Shown piece after piece: positions 47,068 to 57,228 of a stretch of 64,000 nt of DNA. Numbering within the stretch: the stretch's first letter is position 1; every line of letters starts with the position of its first letter. Under the pieces are notes generated by a model. The model saw nothing but the letters and a program-made list of their open reading frames with translations, was not told where the DNA came from and did not search any database. Origin of the DNA: Aquaspirillum serpens DSM 68 (GTDB taxonomy: Bacteria; Pseudomonadota; Gammaproteobacteria; Burkholderiales; Aquaspirillaceae); NCBI RefSeq assembly GCF_000420525.1, contig NZ_ATVC01000002.1:1-64000 (forward strand), in the 5' to 3' direction. Made by a program: the position numbers and the translations under genes.

Positions 47068-49029
47068 ATGTTCACAAAAATTTTAATTGCGAACCGTGGT
47101 GAGATTGCTTGCCGTGTCATTAAAACAGCACGCCGCATGGGGATCCGCACCGTTGCCGTGTATTCTGATGCCGACCGCGATGCGCTTTTCGTGCGGCTTG
47201 CGGATGAAGCCGTGCATATTGGCGGTGCGCCAGCGGCTGAAAGCTATTTACAAGCCGAGCGTATTGTCGAAGTCGCCAAACGCACCGGCGCACAAGCCGT
47301 CCATCCCGGTTATGGTTTCCTCTCGGAAAATGAAGGTTTTGCCGAAGCATGTGCCCGTGAAGGCATTGTCTTTATTGGCCCACCCGTGTCAGCAATTGCG
47401 GCAATGGGTTCAAAATCAGAAGCCAAAAAACTGATGGAAGCCGCCGGTGTGCCACTGGTCCCCGGTTATCACGGCGATGAACAAGCCCCCGATTTTCTGC
47501 GGCAACAAGCCGACCAAATGGGCTATCCGGTGCTGATTAAGGCCAGTGCCGGCGGTGGTGGTAAGGGAATGCGGATTGTTGAAAAGTCAGAAGACTTTAT
47601 CGCCGCCCTCGAATCGTGCCAACGTGAGGCACGTGCCAGCTTTGGTAGTGACCATGTGTTGGTGGAAAAATACCTACAAAAACCGCGCCACATCGAAATT
47701 CAAGTGTTTGCCGACACTCACGGCAACACCGTTTATCTGTTTGAACGCGATTGCTCGGTGCAACGTCGTCATCAAAAAGTATTAGAAGAAGCCCCTGCCC
47801 CGAATATGGGCGAGACACGCCGCCGCGATATGGGTGAAGCCGCCTGTGCGGCCGCACGCGCCGTGAACTATGTCGGTGCCGGCACGGTGGAATTTATTGT
47901 CGATACCACCGATGACCGTTTCTATTTCATGGAAATGAATACTCGGCTGCAAGTCGAACATCCGGTGACAGAAATGATCACTGGGCTCGATTTAGTGGAA
48001 TGGCAATTGCGGGTCGCAGCAGGGGAAACCTTACCAAAACAGCAAGCAGAGCTGGTGATTCACGGCCATGCTATCGAAGCGCGGGTCTATGCTGAAGACC
48101 CTTATAAAGGCTTTTTACCTGCCACCGGTACCTTACACACCCTGCGCCCACCGGCAGAATCGGCGTATGTACGGGTCGATACCGGCGTGGTCGAAGGCGA
48201 CACCATCACCCCGTTTTACGATCCGATGATTGCCAAGTTGATTGTATGGGATGAAAACCGCGAGACCGCTTTGGCGCGGATGGAACGGGCGCTGAGTGAA
48301 TACCAAGTGGTGGGTTTAACCACTAACTTGCCGTTCTTACATCGTTTGGTAACCCACCATGCGTTTGCTACTGCCGATTTAGACACCGGCCTGATTGCAC
48401 GTTATCAAGATACCTTACTGACCCCACCACCAGCGATCAGTGCCGAAGAATTGGCCTTGTTAGCTGTCGCAGAAGTGTTAGCTGACAACCCCGACAGCCG
48501 CCGTGCCAGCTGGCGCCTCAATAGCGTGGCACAACGCAGCCTGCGTTTTGATGATCTTGAAGATGCTGATCGCCATTGGACAGTACAAATCAGCCAACAA
48601 AACGGGCAATTTTGTGTCATTGTTGACCAACAGCGTTTTGAATTAAGCGCCGAACGTCAAGGGGCGCGCCTGATTGCCACGTTGAACGGTCATCGCCGCC
48701 AAGTCGATGTATTTGCACAGGGGGCACAGCGGGTTTTGTTCAGCGCCACCCGTCGCGTCGCGGTCAATCGCCACAATCCCTTTGCAGTCAATGCCGCAGG
48801 GGTTCATGGTGATACCCACTTAAAAGCGCCAATGCCCGGGCGCGTGGTGGCCTTGCTAGCCGAAGTAGGTAGCCGCGTTGAAAAAGGCAGCCCGTTGATG
48901 ATTTTGGAAGCCATGAAGATGGAACACACGATTTCTGCGCCAGCAGATGGTGTGGTACAAGAGTTCTATTTTGCCGCCGGCGATCAAGTCGGTGATGGCG
49001 ACGACCTCGTCGATTTTATGGCGGATTAA
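47068..49029 (+). CDS. liuD: 3-methylcrotonyl-CoA carboxylase, biotin (alpha) subunit
   Basis: A 653-residue subunit with biotin carboxylase (ILIANRGEIACRVIKTARRM, ATP loop KASAGGGGKGMR, MEMNTRLQVEHPVTE) and a C-terminal biotin carrier domain (LEAMKMEH, biotinylated Lys). The middle region forms the BT domain that docks LiuB. AAGGAACTG precedes the ATG. It works with LiuB as a dodecamer in the known family. Confidence 0.97.
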   Translation: MFTKILIANRGEIACRVIKTARRMGIRTVAVYSDADRDALFVRLADEAVHIGGAPAAESYLQAERIVEVAKRTGAQAVHPGYGFLSENEGFAEACAREGIVFIGPPVSAIAAMGSKSEAKKLMEAAGVPLVPGYHGDEQAPDFLRQQADQMGYPVLIKASAGGGGKGMRIVEKSEDFIAALESCQREARASFGSDHVLVEKYLQKPRHIEIQVFADTHGNTVYLFERDCSVQRRHQKVLEEAPAPNMGETRRRDMGEAACAAARAVNYVGAGTVEFIVDTTDDRFYFMEMNTRLQVEHPVTEMITGLDLVEWQLRVAAGETLPKQQAELVIHGHAIEARVYAEDPYKGFLPATGTLHTLRPPAESAYVRVDTGVVEGDTITPFYDPMIAKLIVWDENRETALARMERALSEYQVVGLTTNLPFLHRLVTHHAFATADLDTGLIARYQDTLLTPPPAISAEELALLAVAEVLADNPDSRRASWRLNSVAQRSLRFDDLEDADRHWTVQISQQNGQFCVIVDQQRFELSAERQGARLIATLNGHRRQVDVFAQGAQRVLFSATRRVAVNRHNPFAVNAAGVHGDTHLKAPMPGRVVALLAEVGSRVEKGSPLMILEAMKMEHTISAPADGVVQEFYFAAGDQVGDGDDLVDFMAD

Positions 49030-49053
49030 CCCTCCCTTCAGGAGCCACTCACT

Positions 49054-49953
49054 ATGCGAGTCAGAATTGTCGAAGTCGGGCCACGCGATGGCTTACAAAA
49101 TGAAAAACAGCGCATCAGTACCGAGGTCAAAATCGAGCTGATTCGCCGCCTCGCCGCCGCCGGTGTCGATACCATCGAAGCAGGCAGTTTTGTCTCGCCC
49201 AAGTGGGTACCGCAAATGGCTGATACCAACGAGGTGTTAGCCGCACTCGATTTACATGGCAATATCAACTACCCAGTCTTAACCCCCAATCAATATGGCT
49301 TTGAACAAGCACTTGCTGCCGAGGTGAAGGAAGTCGCGGTATTTGCCGCTGCCAGCGAATCGTTCAGCCAAAAAAATATCAACTGCTCAATCAGTGAGAG
49401 CCTTGATCGCTTCTCACCCATCATGCACAGCGCCCAACAAGCCGGCATTCGGGTACGCGGCTATGTTTCTTGTGTGGTCGGCTGTCCGTATGAAGGAGAG
49501 ATTGCCCCCAGCCAAGTGGCACAAGTGGCCCAGCGGCTATTGGACATGGGCTGTTATGAAATTTCGCTCGGCGACACAATCGGCAGCGGCAATCCAGCTA
49601 ATGTGGCGCGGATGTTAGATGCGGTGTTAGATCATGTCCCTGCGGATAAACTGGCGGGGCATTTCCACGACACCTACGGCATGGCGATTGCCAATATTTA
49701 CACCGCCTATCAAATGGGTGTACGCGTGTTTGACAGTTCGATTGCGGGTTTGGGCGGCTGTCCCTATGCCAAGGGCGCCTCGGGCAATGTCGCAACCGAA
49801 GATGTGGTGTGGTTGTTCCAAGGGCTCGGTGTTGAAACAGGGATTGATTTGACACGCTTATTAGATGCCACCGCCTTTATCAGCCAAGCCCTCGAACGCG
49901 CCCCAGCCAGCAAAGTTAGCCAAGCGCTATTAGCAAAACGCAATACACAATAA
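49054..49953 (+). CDS. liuE: Hydroxymethylglutaryl-CoA lyase
   Basis: A 299-residue TIM-barrel lyase cleaving HMG-CoA to acetoacetate and acetyl-CoA. [13 protein letters not shown], the metal/substrate segment [13 protein letters not shown] and the catalytic loop [15 protein letters not shown] (active Cys) are intact. AGGAG lies upstream. Its product acetoacetate is the substrate of the next gene. Confidence 0.97.
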   Translation: MRVRIVEVGPRDGLQNEKQRISTEVKIELIRRLAAAGVDTIEAGSFVSPKWVPQMADTNEVLAALDLHGNINYPVLTPNQYGFEQALAAEVKEVAVFAAASESFSQKNINCSISESLDRFSPIMHSAQQAGIRVRGYVSCVVGCPYEGEIAPSQVAQVAQRLLDMGCYEISLGDTIGSGNPANVARMLDAVLDHVPADKLAGHFHDTYGMAIANIYTAYQMGVRVFDSSIAGLGGCPYAKGASGNVATEDVVWLFQGLGVETGIDLTRLLDATAFISQALERAPASKVSQALLAKRNTQ

Positions 49954-49999
49954 AAGAGACGAATCCCGATTGCAGGATTCATTGGAGGAGAAACCTACT

Positions 50000-51940
50000 A
50001 TGTCCGCCCCGTTATGGCAGCCAAGCGCAGAACATATTCAATCCACTCGTTTGTCAGCATTTATCCGCCACACTCGGCGTGAGTTTGCTGACTACCAAGC
50101 CCTACACCGCTGGAGTGTCGAAGACAGCGAAGCCTTTTGGCAAGAGGTCTGGCAATTCACTGGCGTAATAGGGGACATGGGCAGCGAGCGCTTACGGCAA
50201 CCCACGGCCATGCCCGGCGCGGAATGGTTTCCCCAAGCCAAATTGAATTTTGCCGAGAACCTCTTGCGGCGGCGTGATGAACGGCAGGCCTTGGTTTTCT
50301 GGGGTGAAGATCAGTGCAAAACCCAGCTGAGTTATGCCGAACTGTATGCAGCCGTTTCGCGATTGGCCCAAGCCTTACGGGCGCAAGGGGTGGGTGTCGG
50401 CGACCGCGTTGCGGGGATGATGCCGAACATGCCAGCCACCTTGGTTGCCATGTTGGCCAGCAGTGCTATCGGAGCGATTTGGTCGTCTTGTTCGCCTGAT
50501 TTTGGGGTGGATGGTGCCCTTGATCGTTTTGGTCAGGTCGAGCCCAAAGTGTGGTTTGTGCCAGATGGATATTGGTATAACGGCAAGAAAATTGATATTG
50601 CCAGCAAAGTCAGTGCGATTGCCGCCGGTTTACCAACCGTCAGCCGCATTATCACCGTGCCATATATCCATGACGGCACGCTGGCAGGTTTCAGCGATGA
50701 ACGGGCGCAAAATTGGGATGACTTCCTTGCCCCGTATCCGGCAGGTGAGATTGAGTTTGTCCGCTTGCCGTTTAATCACCCCCTCTACATTCTGTTTTCT
50801 AGCGGCACCACCGGCAAGCCAAAATGTATTGTCCACGGTGCCGGCGGCACGCTATTACAGCATGTCAAAGAACATCAACTCCATGCCGATGTGCGGGAAG
50901 GCGACCGCCTGTTTTACTTCACAACCTGCGGTTGGATGATGTGGAACTGGTTGGTGTCGGGTTTGGCTTCGGATGCCACGCTGTTGTTATACGATGGTTC
51001 GCCGTTTGCCGCCGGTGGTAATGTGCTGTGGGATTACGCACAAGCCGAACATTGCACCCACTTCGGCACCTCGGCGAAATACCTTGATGCGGCGGCCAAA
51101 ATGGGCTTAAAACCCGCACAAACCCACGATTTAAGTGCATTACGCGCCATTTTCTCCACCGGTTCGCCACTGGTGGCTGAAGGTTTTGATTATGTCTATC
51201 GCGACATTAAAGCCGATCTCAATTTGGCCTCTATCTCTGGTGGCACCGATATTGTGTCGTGCTTTGCCCTCGGTTGTGCCAATTTGCCGGTTTATCGCGG
51301 CGAATTGCAATGCCGTGGTTTGGGGATGGCGGTCGATATTTTTAATGAACAAGGACAACCGATTCGGCAAGAAAAAGGCGAGTTGGTGTGCACCAAGCCG
51401 TTCCCATCTATGCCCGTGGCGTTTTGGAATGACCCCACCGGCGAAAAATATCGCAGTGCCTATTTTGGCCGTTTCGCCAATATCTGGTGTCATGGCGACT
51501 TTGCTGAATTAACCGAACACGATGGCATGATTATTTATGGCCGTTCGGATGCGGTGCTCAATCCAGGTGGGGTGCGTATCGGAACGGCGGAGATTTATCG
51601 CCAAGTCGAACAAGTGCACGAGGTGTTAGAGTCTTTGGCCTGCGGCCAACGCTGGGAGGGTGATGAACGGGTGGTGTTGTTTGTTAAATTGCGAGAGGGC
51701 ATTGCACTGGACGACAGCATCAGCCAACGGATTAAACAGCAAATTCGTGAGGGTGCCAGCCCACGCCATGTGCCAGCCAAGATTCTGCAGGTGGTTGATA
51801 TTCCAAAAACCATCAGCGGCAAAATCGTTGAATTGGCAGTAAAAAATGTCATTCACAACGAACCGGTACACAACTTGGGGGCACTGGCCAATCCTGAGGC
51901 ACTGGCACATTTCCGCGACAGAGCAGAATTACAAAATTAA
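50000..51940 (+). CDS. aacS: Acetoacetyl-CoA synthetase
   Basis: A 646-residue AMP-forming ligase converting acetoacetate to acetoacetyl-CoA. [18 protein letters not shown], the [12 protein letters not shown] motif in place of the usual YGxTE, and [13 protein letters not shown] at the C-terminus are characteristic of acetoacetate ligases. ATG 50000 has GGAGGAG upstream. Last gene of the liu operon, followed by a terminator; it returns acetoacetate carbon to the thiolase route. Confidence 0.96.
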   Translation: MSAPLWQPSAEHIQSTRLSAFIRHTRREFADYQALHRWSVEDSEAFWQEVWQFTGVIGDMGSERLRQPTAMPGAEWFPQAKLNFAENLLRRRDERQALVFWGEDQCKTQLSYAELYAAVSRLAQALRAQGVGVGDRVAGMMPNMPATLVAMLASSAIGAIWSSCSPDFGVDGALDRFGQVEPKVWFVPDGYWYNGKKIDIASKVSAIAAGLPTVSRIITVPYIHDGTLAGFSDERAQNWDDFLAPYPAGEIEFVRLPFNHPLYILFSSGTTGKPKCIVHGAGGTLLQHVKEHQLHADVREGDRLFYFTTCGWMMWNWLVSGLASDATLLLYDGSPFAAGGNVLWDYAQAEHCTHFGTSAKYLDAAAKMGLKPAQTHDLSALRAIFSTGSPLVAEGFDYVYRDIKADLNLASISGGTDIVSCFALGCANLPVYRGELQCRGLGMAVDIFNEQGQPIRQEKGELVCTKPFPSMPVAFWNDPTGEKYRSAYFGRFANIWCHGDFAELTEHDGMIIYGRSDAVLNPGGVRIGTAEIYRQVEQVHEVLESLACGQRWEGDERVVLFVKLREGIALDDSISQRIKQQIREGASPRHVPAKILQVVDIPKTISGKIVELAVKNVIHNEPVHNLGALANPEALAHFRDRAELQN

Positions 51941-51987
51941 CAAAATCTCGGCTTTTCGCCGGTGAACTCAACAGCAATGAAAATGAG

Positions 51988-52020
51988 CCGAGGGGATCCA
52001 CACATTCCCCTCGGTTTTTC
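51988..52020 (+). terminator. Intrinsic terminator of the liu operon
   Basis: CCGAGGGGA and TCCCCTCGG pair around a short loop and are followed by T5, about 50 bp after aacS. Confidence 0.9.
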
Positions 52021-52069
52021 TGCTTTTTGACAAAACAGTGCGGCAATACGCTGTGCTACACTGCGGCCC

Positions 52070-53224
52070 ATGTTTGCTTCTTCTCGTCGCGCTTGGCGCA
52101 TTCGTCCTCTATTTCTTCTGTTGTTGGTATGTGGCTTAGCGCCGTTGTTGTGGCGACAAGAAACCCAGACCAACCAGTTGGCCTTACCTGCTCACTTTCC
52201 GTTTAGCCCAGAGCAGCGCATGGCAACCTATCGCGAAACCAGTTTGCCCACCGTCAGCGGTTCACCTTCGGTTCACGCCGCCAGTGCAGTAGCGCTAGAA
52301 GGAGGCCAGCTATTGGCTGTTTGGTTTGCTGGCAGCCGCGAAGGCGCCGCCGACGTTGCGATTTGGTCAAGCCGCTTTGATGGTGTCAGTTGGTCAACCC
52401 CACAAAAGTTAGCAGACCGTCATAGCACAATGCAGCAAACACAACGCTATGTGCGTAAAGTCGGCAACCCAGTGTTATACAGCAGCTCGGATGGGGCTTT
52501 GCATCTGGTCTATGTCTCGGTCAGTGTAGGCGGTTGGGCCGGCAGTGCGCTCAACCACCGCATTTCCTACGATCAGGGCAAAACTTGGCAACCGGCACAG
52601 CGCCTGATCAGCAGTCCCTTTTTCAATATCAGCACCCTCGCCCGCGCTCAACCACTGGCTTTGAATGATGGTCGGGTGTTGCTGCCGGCGTATCACGAGT
52701 TTGTGAACAAATATCCGCAATTTTTATTGTTGGACAAAGGGACAGTGCAAGGTTCGAGTGCGGTTTTGCGAGCAGTCGATACCCTGCAACCGGCTCCGCT
52801 TGCGCTCAACGGACAGCAAGCGATGGCATGGCTACGCAGTAGCGGTGAAACCCGTAAAGTGCAATTTGTCAGCAGCAGCGATGGTGGCAAAAAATGGACC
52901 GCGCCGCAGGCAACCAATGTAGAAAACCCCAATGCAGCCGTGGCCAGTGTGCGGTTGGATGATGGCAAAATTTTATTGCTGGCGAATCCCTCCACCGGTG
53001 GCCGCTATCATCTCGCGGCCTTTCTGTCGGATAACGGCGAACAGTTTGAATTTGTCCGCAGTCTAGCCGGTAGCAGCACCCCGAGTGGGGACGAGTTTTC
53101 CTACCCCTATTTATTGCAACATAACGGGGTGATTGATTTGCTCTACACATGGCAACGCAAAGAAATTCGCCATGTGCGCTTTAACCGCGCTTGGTTACAA
53201 GCAGGCAAGGAGACTCTGCCTTGA
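52070..53224 (+). CDS. Sialidase/BNR-repeat superfamily exported protein
   Basis: A 384-residue protein with an N-terminal hydrophobic anchor or signal (PLFLLLLVCGLAPLL) and a six-bladed propeller-type domain. Asp-box-like turns (ISYDQGKTWQPA, SSSDGGKKWTAP) and LLAVWFAGSREGAADVAIW are present. It resembles the exo-alpha-sialidase-like family found widely in Proteobacteria without proven sialidase activity; the Arg triad and Tyr nucleophile of true sialidases were not confirmed. A membrane-protein gene is coupled to its stop. Confidence 0.75.
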   Translation: MFASSRRAWRIRPLFLLLLVCGLAPLLWRQETQTNQLALPAHFPFSPEQRMATYRETSLPTVSGSPSVHAASAVALEGGQLLAVWFAGSREGAADVAIWSSRFDGVSWSTPQKLADRHSTMQQTQRYVRKVGNPVLYSSSDGALHLVYVSVSVGGWAGSALNHRISYDQGKTWQPAQRLISSPFFNISTLARAQPLALNDGRVLLPAYHEFVNKYPQFLLLDKGTVQGSSAVLRAVDTLQPAPLALNGQQAMAWLRSSGETRKVQFVSSSDGGKKWTAPQATNVENPNAAVASVRLDDGKILLLANPSTGGRYHLAAFLSDNGEQFEFVRSLAGSSTPSGDEFSYPYLLQHNGVIDLLYTWQRKEIRHVRFNRAWLQAGKETLP

Positions 53225-53844
53225 ATCCGCTTTCTTTAACTGATGCCGTCGGGCTGGCTGGGCAAGCATGGTTATTGGCCGCTTTAAGCAGTTATGGCCT
53301 GCGGCAACATAGCCCAGTGGTCGTGCGCTTTGGCATTGGCCTTGTGGTGTTTCTCTTGGCACTATCGCTACCGATTGCGGGTTTGTCTATCGCTGCTTGG
53401 TTGCGTGGTCTGTGGGGCGATCTGAGTATCAGCAGCATGTTGGTATTACTATTCCTACAGCGTCAGCCACCCCGCGATCACTATCAAGGTGAAATTGCTG
53501 GCCTAACACGCCCAGAATGGTTAATTGGTTTGTTATTGCCAGCGCTGGTGTTGTATAGCAGTGCGTTGGGGTTTGTGCCGTGGGATGGTTATAGCCTCGG
53601 TTATCAAACCCCATTTGCCATTGCAGTGGCAGTGGTGGCGTTATTGTGGCACAGCTTGGGCTATCGCCTCGGTTGGTATTTGGTGTGTGGCTTAATCGCG
53701 TGGCAATTAGGGTTATTAGAATCCCAAAACTTGTGGGATTACTTATTTGATGCGGGACTGATCTTAGTTGGGGCAGGACATAGTTTGTACCGCTGGTGGC
53801 GGCCACTGTCACAGCGGCACGCCTATGGTCGCGGTTGGCTTTAG
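53221..53844 (+). CDS. Integral membrane protein of unknown function
   Basis: About 207 residues with five to six hydrophobic helices and a short basic C-terminus. I do not recognise the family. TTG 53221 is chosen because AAGGAG lies eight bases upstream and the start overlaps the sialidase-like stop as TTGA, the same coupling type as aroE-mtgA. The link to the preceding gene suggests a joint envelope role. Its 3' end overlaps the convergent patatin gene by four bases. Confidence 0.7.
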   Translation: MNPLSLTDAVGLAGQAWLLAALSSYGLRQHSPVVVRFGIGLVVFLLALSLPIAGLSIAAWLRGLWGDLSISSMLVLLFLQRQPPRDHYQGEIAGLTRPEWLIGLLLPALVLYSSALGFVPWDGYSLGYQTPFAIAVAVVALLWHSLGYRLGWYLVCGLIAWQLGLLESQNLWDYLFDAGLILVGAGHSLYRWWRPLSQRHAYGRGWL

Positions 53845-56018
53845 TAATCGACCCCCAAATAGAGATAACCAGTGGCATCGCCGCCCTTGGCATGTCCAAC
53901 ACCCAAGAACAACGGCCCAAGCAAGGTATCGGTTACCACAAAGGCCGATGCCGCTGGCACCCACTCATCACGAACTTGAATCAGCCCTTGGCCTTCCCAC
54001 ACACGTCCTGCTTCGAGCGAAAAGCCAGCATATAAACCGGTGCCAAAAGGTTGTGACATGGCGGCAATTTGGCGGTAACTCATTAGACGAGCAAACGCCA
54101 ACCGTGAGCCAAGCAGTTGTTTGGGCTTCAAGCCGGACAAGCTCAAGAACCCACCTAGAGCAAAAGCATTCACCTCGGCAGCGCGGCCAAATTGTTGCGC
54201 ATAACGGCCACTCACGCGCCACGTCTGTTTGCCCCAAGTGTGCGCCCAATCGCCGCGTGCCCGTAATACGGTGCTGTCTTCGCCAAGTAAATGCGCCAAC
54301 TCAGCACTGACAAAATAGCCTTGACGCGGTAAGCGCGGGTTATCAAATTGGTCGATCAACAAGCGGCTAGAGAATTGGGTCAACCAACCGCGTTCATTGG
54401 CAAATAAACTCGGGTCGCCCACTTTGCGCTCGGCACTGATGCGGTTGCGCTCAATCCCCGTCCGCCATTCACCATAATTGCCTAAATTGACCCCGACTTC
54501 GGCACGCAGATAGTTGCGATATAAGTTATAGCGCGAGTATTCATTGCCATCGATGTCATAGACACTAAACGGCTCGGCATTCCGCCCTGCACCCAAAGCA
54601 AAGAAATAGGGGCTGGTATAGCTGAAAGGCTGGAACCATTCGGTCGAAAAACCTCCGCCGCGCCCCAGTTCTAATTCGTTGCGCCATTCACCACCGGCAT
54701 CATTCAGCCAAATACGGCGATGGCTAAATAACAAATTAAAGTCGCTGCTGTCGTCGGTGTCGGCGCGCAGCGATAAGCCAAAGCGCAGGTAATTGGGGGC
54801 TTGCGCTCGTTCGAGGGCTTCGATAGTGAGAATGTTGTGCTGTTCACGTTGATCGAGGCGATAGTTCAAGCGATCAAAATCACCACCGGCAAATAAATGT
54901 TCAATTTGCTGGTGCAACTGCGGTTGGTCTAACGGTTGTCCGGTGGTAACCGGTAACGCCTGTTTAATCCATTCCCGATTGGCAATTTCTAATGGTTTGA
55001 CTTCCACTTGATCGACACGCGGCGCGTGAGGTTGCCATTGTTCGCGGCGTTGTTTCCACGCTTGATACGCTTCTGGCGACACCGCAAAGCGTTGCAAGGC
55101 CGCCGCCAGTGGTTGAATTGCTTGTTCGCCTTTTACTGCAAATTCGGCGCTTTTGCGGAAGTCGGCTGCACTCAACGCCCCCAATTCTGGACGCAACACC
55201 ATATCCGCCGGTGTCAACAAGGCCAGTTGCTGCCGCACGTTTTGCATAATGCCGACATTGGTGGTTTGCGCCAGCACATCAAATACCGTTTTAATTTGCT
55301 GTGGGGCGAGATTGTCCGAGCCAACATCCACCACTAACAGCACATCGGCACAGCGTTTTTGCTTCAGATTCTCAATTGGCAGTTGACGAGCCAACCCACC
55401 ATCCACCAACAAGGTTTCACCCTGCGCCACCGGATCAAATAAGCCCGGCACCGCCATGCTGGCGCGCAACGCCGTTGCCAGCTTGCCTTGACGAAACACC
55501 ACTGCCTCGCCGGTGGTTAAATCGGTCGCCACCGCTTCGAAGGGGATCGGCAGCCGGTCAAATGCCGCTACTTCAGCATCACGGGTTAACTCACGGATAA
55601 ATAAATCAATTTTTTGTGAATTGATGGCACCGCGTGGAAATTGAAATTGCCAATTGCGTACCCCAAGCACCACATCAAAATAATTTTTGTAGTCATCGCG
55701 TTTGCGTTGATACGGCACTTGTTCACGCGGCACCCGCCCCGACAAAATACCGTCCCAATCCGCCGTGGCAAAAGCGCGTTCCATCGCCGGCAATGGCATT
55801 CCGCTGGCGTAAAAACCACCAATCAGCGAACCAGCACTGGTGCCGGCAATACACGCCACCGGCACCCGCCACGCTTCTAGCTGTTTTAATACGCCCAAGT
55901 GGGCAAAACCACGCGCCCCGCCGCCGCCCAGCACAAGCCCCAAACGCGGCGGTGTCGTTTGTGCTATCGCCACGCTAGAAAATAAGGCCAACACCACCGC
56001 CGTTTTCAGCCAACGCAT
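53841..56018 (-). CDS. Patatin-like phospholipase fused to an Omp85 barrel (PlpD type)
   Basis: A 725-residue protein. Signal peptide (residues 1-20), patatin domain with GGGGARGFAHLG and nucleophile S61 in GTSAGS, and a catalytic Asp in VDGGLARQLP. A POTRA-like domain follows (~residues 320-400), then a C-terminal beta barrel ending YLYLGVDY with a terminal aromatic residue. This is the type Vd autotransporter layout of Pseudomonas PlpD, a lipase on the cell surface. ATG 56018 is preferred (GGGGAG upstream); it overlaps the hisC stop as TGATG. Confidence 0.9.
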   Translation of the reverse strand: MRWLKTAVVLALFSSVAIAQTTPPRLGLVLGGGGARGFAHLGVLKQLEAWRVPVACIAGTSAGSLIGGFYASGMPLPAMERAFATADWDGILSGRVPREQVPYQRKRDDYKNYFDVVLGVRNWQFQFPRGAINSQKIDLFIRELTRDAEVAAFDRLPIPFEAVATDLTTGEAVVFRQGKLATALRASMAVPGLFDPVAQGETLLVDGGLARQLPIENLKQKRCADVLLVVDVGSDNLAPQQIKTVFDVLAQTTNVGIMQNVRQQLALLTPADMVLRPELGALSAADFRKSAEFAVKGEQAIQPLAAALQRFAVSPEAYQAWKQRREQWQPHAPRVDQVEVKPLEIANREWIKQALPVTTGQPLDQPQLHQQIEHLFAGGDFDRLNYRLDQREQHNILTIEALERAQAPNYLRFGLSLRADTDDSSDFNLLFSHRRIWLNDAGGEWRNELELGRGGGFSTEWFQPFSYTSPYFFALGAGRNAEPFSVYDIDGNEYSRYNLYRNYLRAEVGVNLGNYGEWRTGIERNRISAERKVGDPSLFANERGWLTQFSSRLLIDQFDNPRLPRQGYFVSAELAHLLGEDSTVLRARGDWAHTWGKQTWRVSGRYAQQFGRAAEVNAFALGGFLSLSGLKPKQLLGSRLAFARLMSYRQIAAMSQPFGTGLYAGFSLEAGRVWEGQGLIQVRDEWVPAASAFVVTDTLLGPLFLGVGHAKGGDATGYLYLGVDY

Positions 56019-57097
56019 CACAACTCCCCAGCTTGTGCAGCAGCAAAGACTGCTAAAAACGGCTCGGTTAAGGCGGCAGGATGGGCGCTAATGCGCAATA
56101 GATGGGCGCTGGCAGGGTGAGGGGGGCGATGAATAGCGATACCGTCTTGCCATAAACGGTGCTGAATCGCCTGTGCTTGTTCGACCTGTGGCAACACCAC
56201 ACAGACAAAATTAGTGGCGGAAGGCAACACATGATAATCGAGTTGGGCCAGTGCCTGCGCCAGCCGATCGCGCAGGGCGATGCTATGTGCCACTAAGCCA
56301 CGCGACCACGCCGGATCAGCCAACGCAGCCAAGGCTGCTAACTGTGCCGGATGGGACACAGCAAATTGGATGCGAATTTGATCCGCTTTTGCAATCACCT
56401 CCGGTTCTGCCAACACATACGCCACCCGCATTCCTGCCAACGCATAGGCTTTGGAAAAAGTACGAACACGAGCCGTATTCGGCAAGATCGTGCCTTGTTC
56501 GCTGTCTTGATAAAAATCGATATACGCTTCATCAAGCAGCAAGAAGGTATCGGACGGTAAACGGGCGCGGAAGGCGGCAATCTCGGCAAAGGAATACACC
56601 GAGCCGGTGGGGTTGTCTGGATTGGCTAAATAGACCAGTTTGGCCTGATGTTGTTCGGCAGCGGCAGCCAAAGCGGTCAGGTCGTGCTGCAGGGTATCGG
56701 TGTAGGGGCATTCAAATAAGTTCACACCACAGCCACGCGCAAAATAAGGGAAAGTGGGATAGCTACCTGCGGTTAACACCACCGCATCACCTACTTGGCA
56801 AAACAGCCGCAAAAACAGCAATAACAGCGCATCTGCACCGGCATCCACCGCAATGCACTCGGCGGTCGTGCCCCAGCGTTCGGCCAGTTGTTGACGTAAA
56901 TCGCGAGCATAGGGATCGGGGTAGTAGGGCGCGCAGTCGGCTAGATTCAGCTGTGCCACCGGATGGGCTGGATAAGGTGGGCTTTCATTTGAACCAATAC
57001 GAGTTGGAACAGCATGCCCCAATTGTTGTTCTAATGTTCGAATCCCGGGGAAGGGATTGATAATAGGCTGTTGTAGATGTGGGACAAAATTTGCCAT
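56018..57097 (-). CDS. hisC: Histidinol-phosphate aminotransferase
   Basis: A 359-residue PLP aminotransferase. IGSNESPPYPAHP, YPDPYARDLRQ, NPDNPTGS and the PLP lysine in RTFSKAYALAGMRVAY support HisC, which converts imidazole-acetol phosphate to histidinol phosphate. It is not in a his operon here; its stop overlaps the PlpD-type gene. Other class I aminotransferases of HisC type cannot be fully excluded without alignment. AGGAAAAC precedes the ATG. Confidence 0.88.
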   Translation of the reverse strand: MANFVPHLQQPIINPFPGIRTLEQQLGHAVPTRIGSNESPPYPAHPVAQLNLADCAPYYPDPYARDLRQQLAERWGTTAECIAVDAGADALLLLFLRLFCQVGDAVVLTAGSYPTFPYFARGCGVNLFECPYTDTLQHDLTALAAAAEQHQAKLVYLANPDNPTGSVYSFAEIAAFRARLPSDTFLLLDEAYIDFYQDSEQGTILPNTARVRTFSKAYALAGMRVAYVLAEPEVIAKADQIRIQFAVSHPAQLAALAALADPAWSRGLVAHSIALRDRLAQALAQLDYHVLPSATNFVCVVLPQVEQAQAIQHRLWQDGIAIHRPPHPASAHLLRISAHPAALTEPFLAVFAAAQAGEL

Positions 57098-57228
57098 GTT
57101 GGTTTTCCTATGTTGAACGGCGGCAAAGAGACGACAGACAAGCGCAAAAGTATGAGGGGCTTGAGTTGGCCTTGCGTTGTGCTAGATTGCCCATCATCTT
57201 GCCTCTATCACTTTGCGCGCGGTGCCCG

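Noticed and set aside
55641-56091. Plus-strand frames opposite the patatin domain
   Set aside because: Pro/Ala-rich shadow translations with no start signal or similarity.
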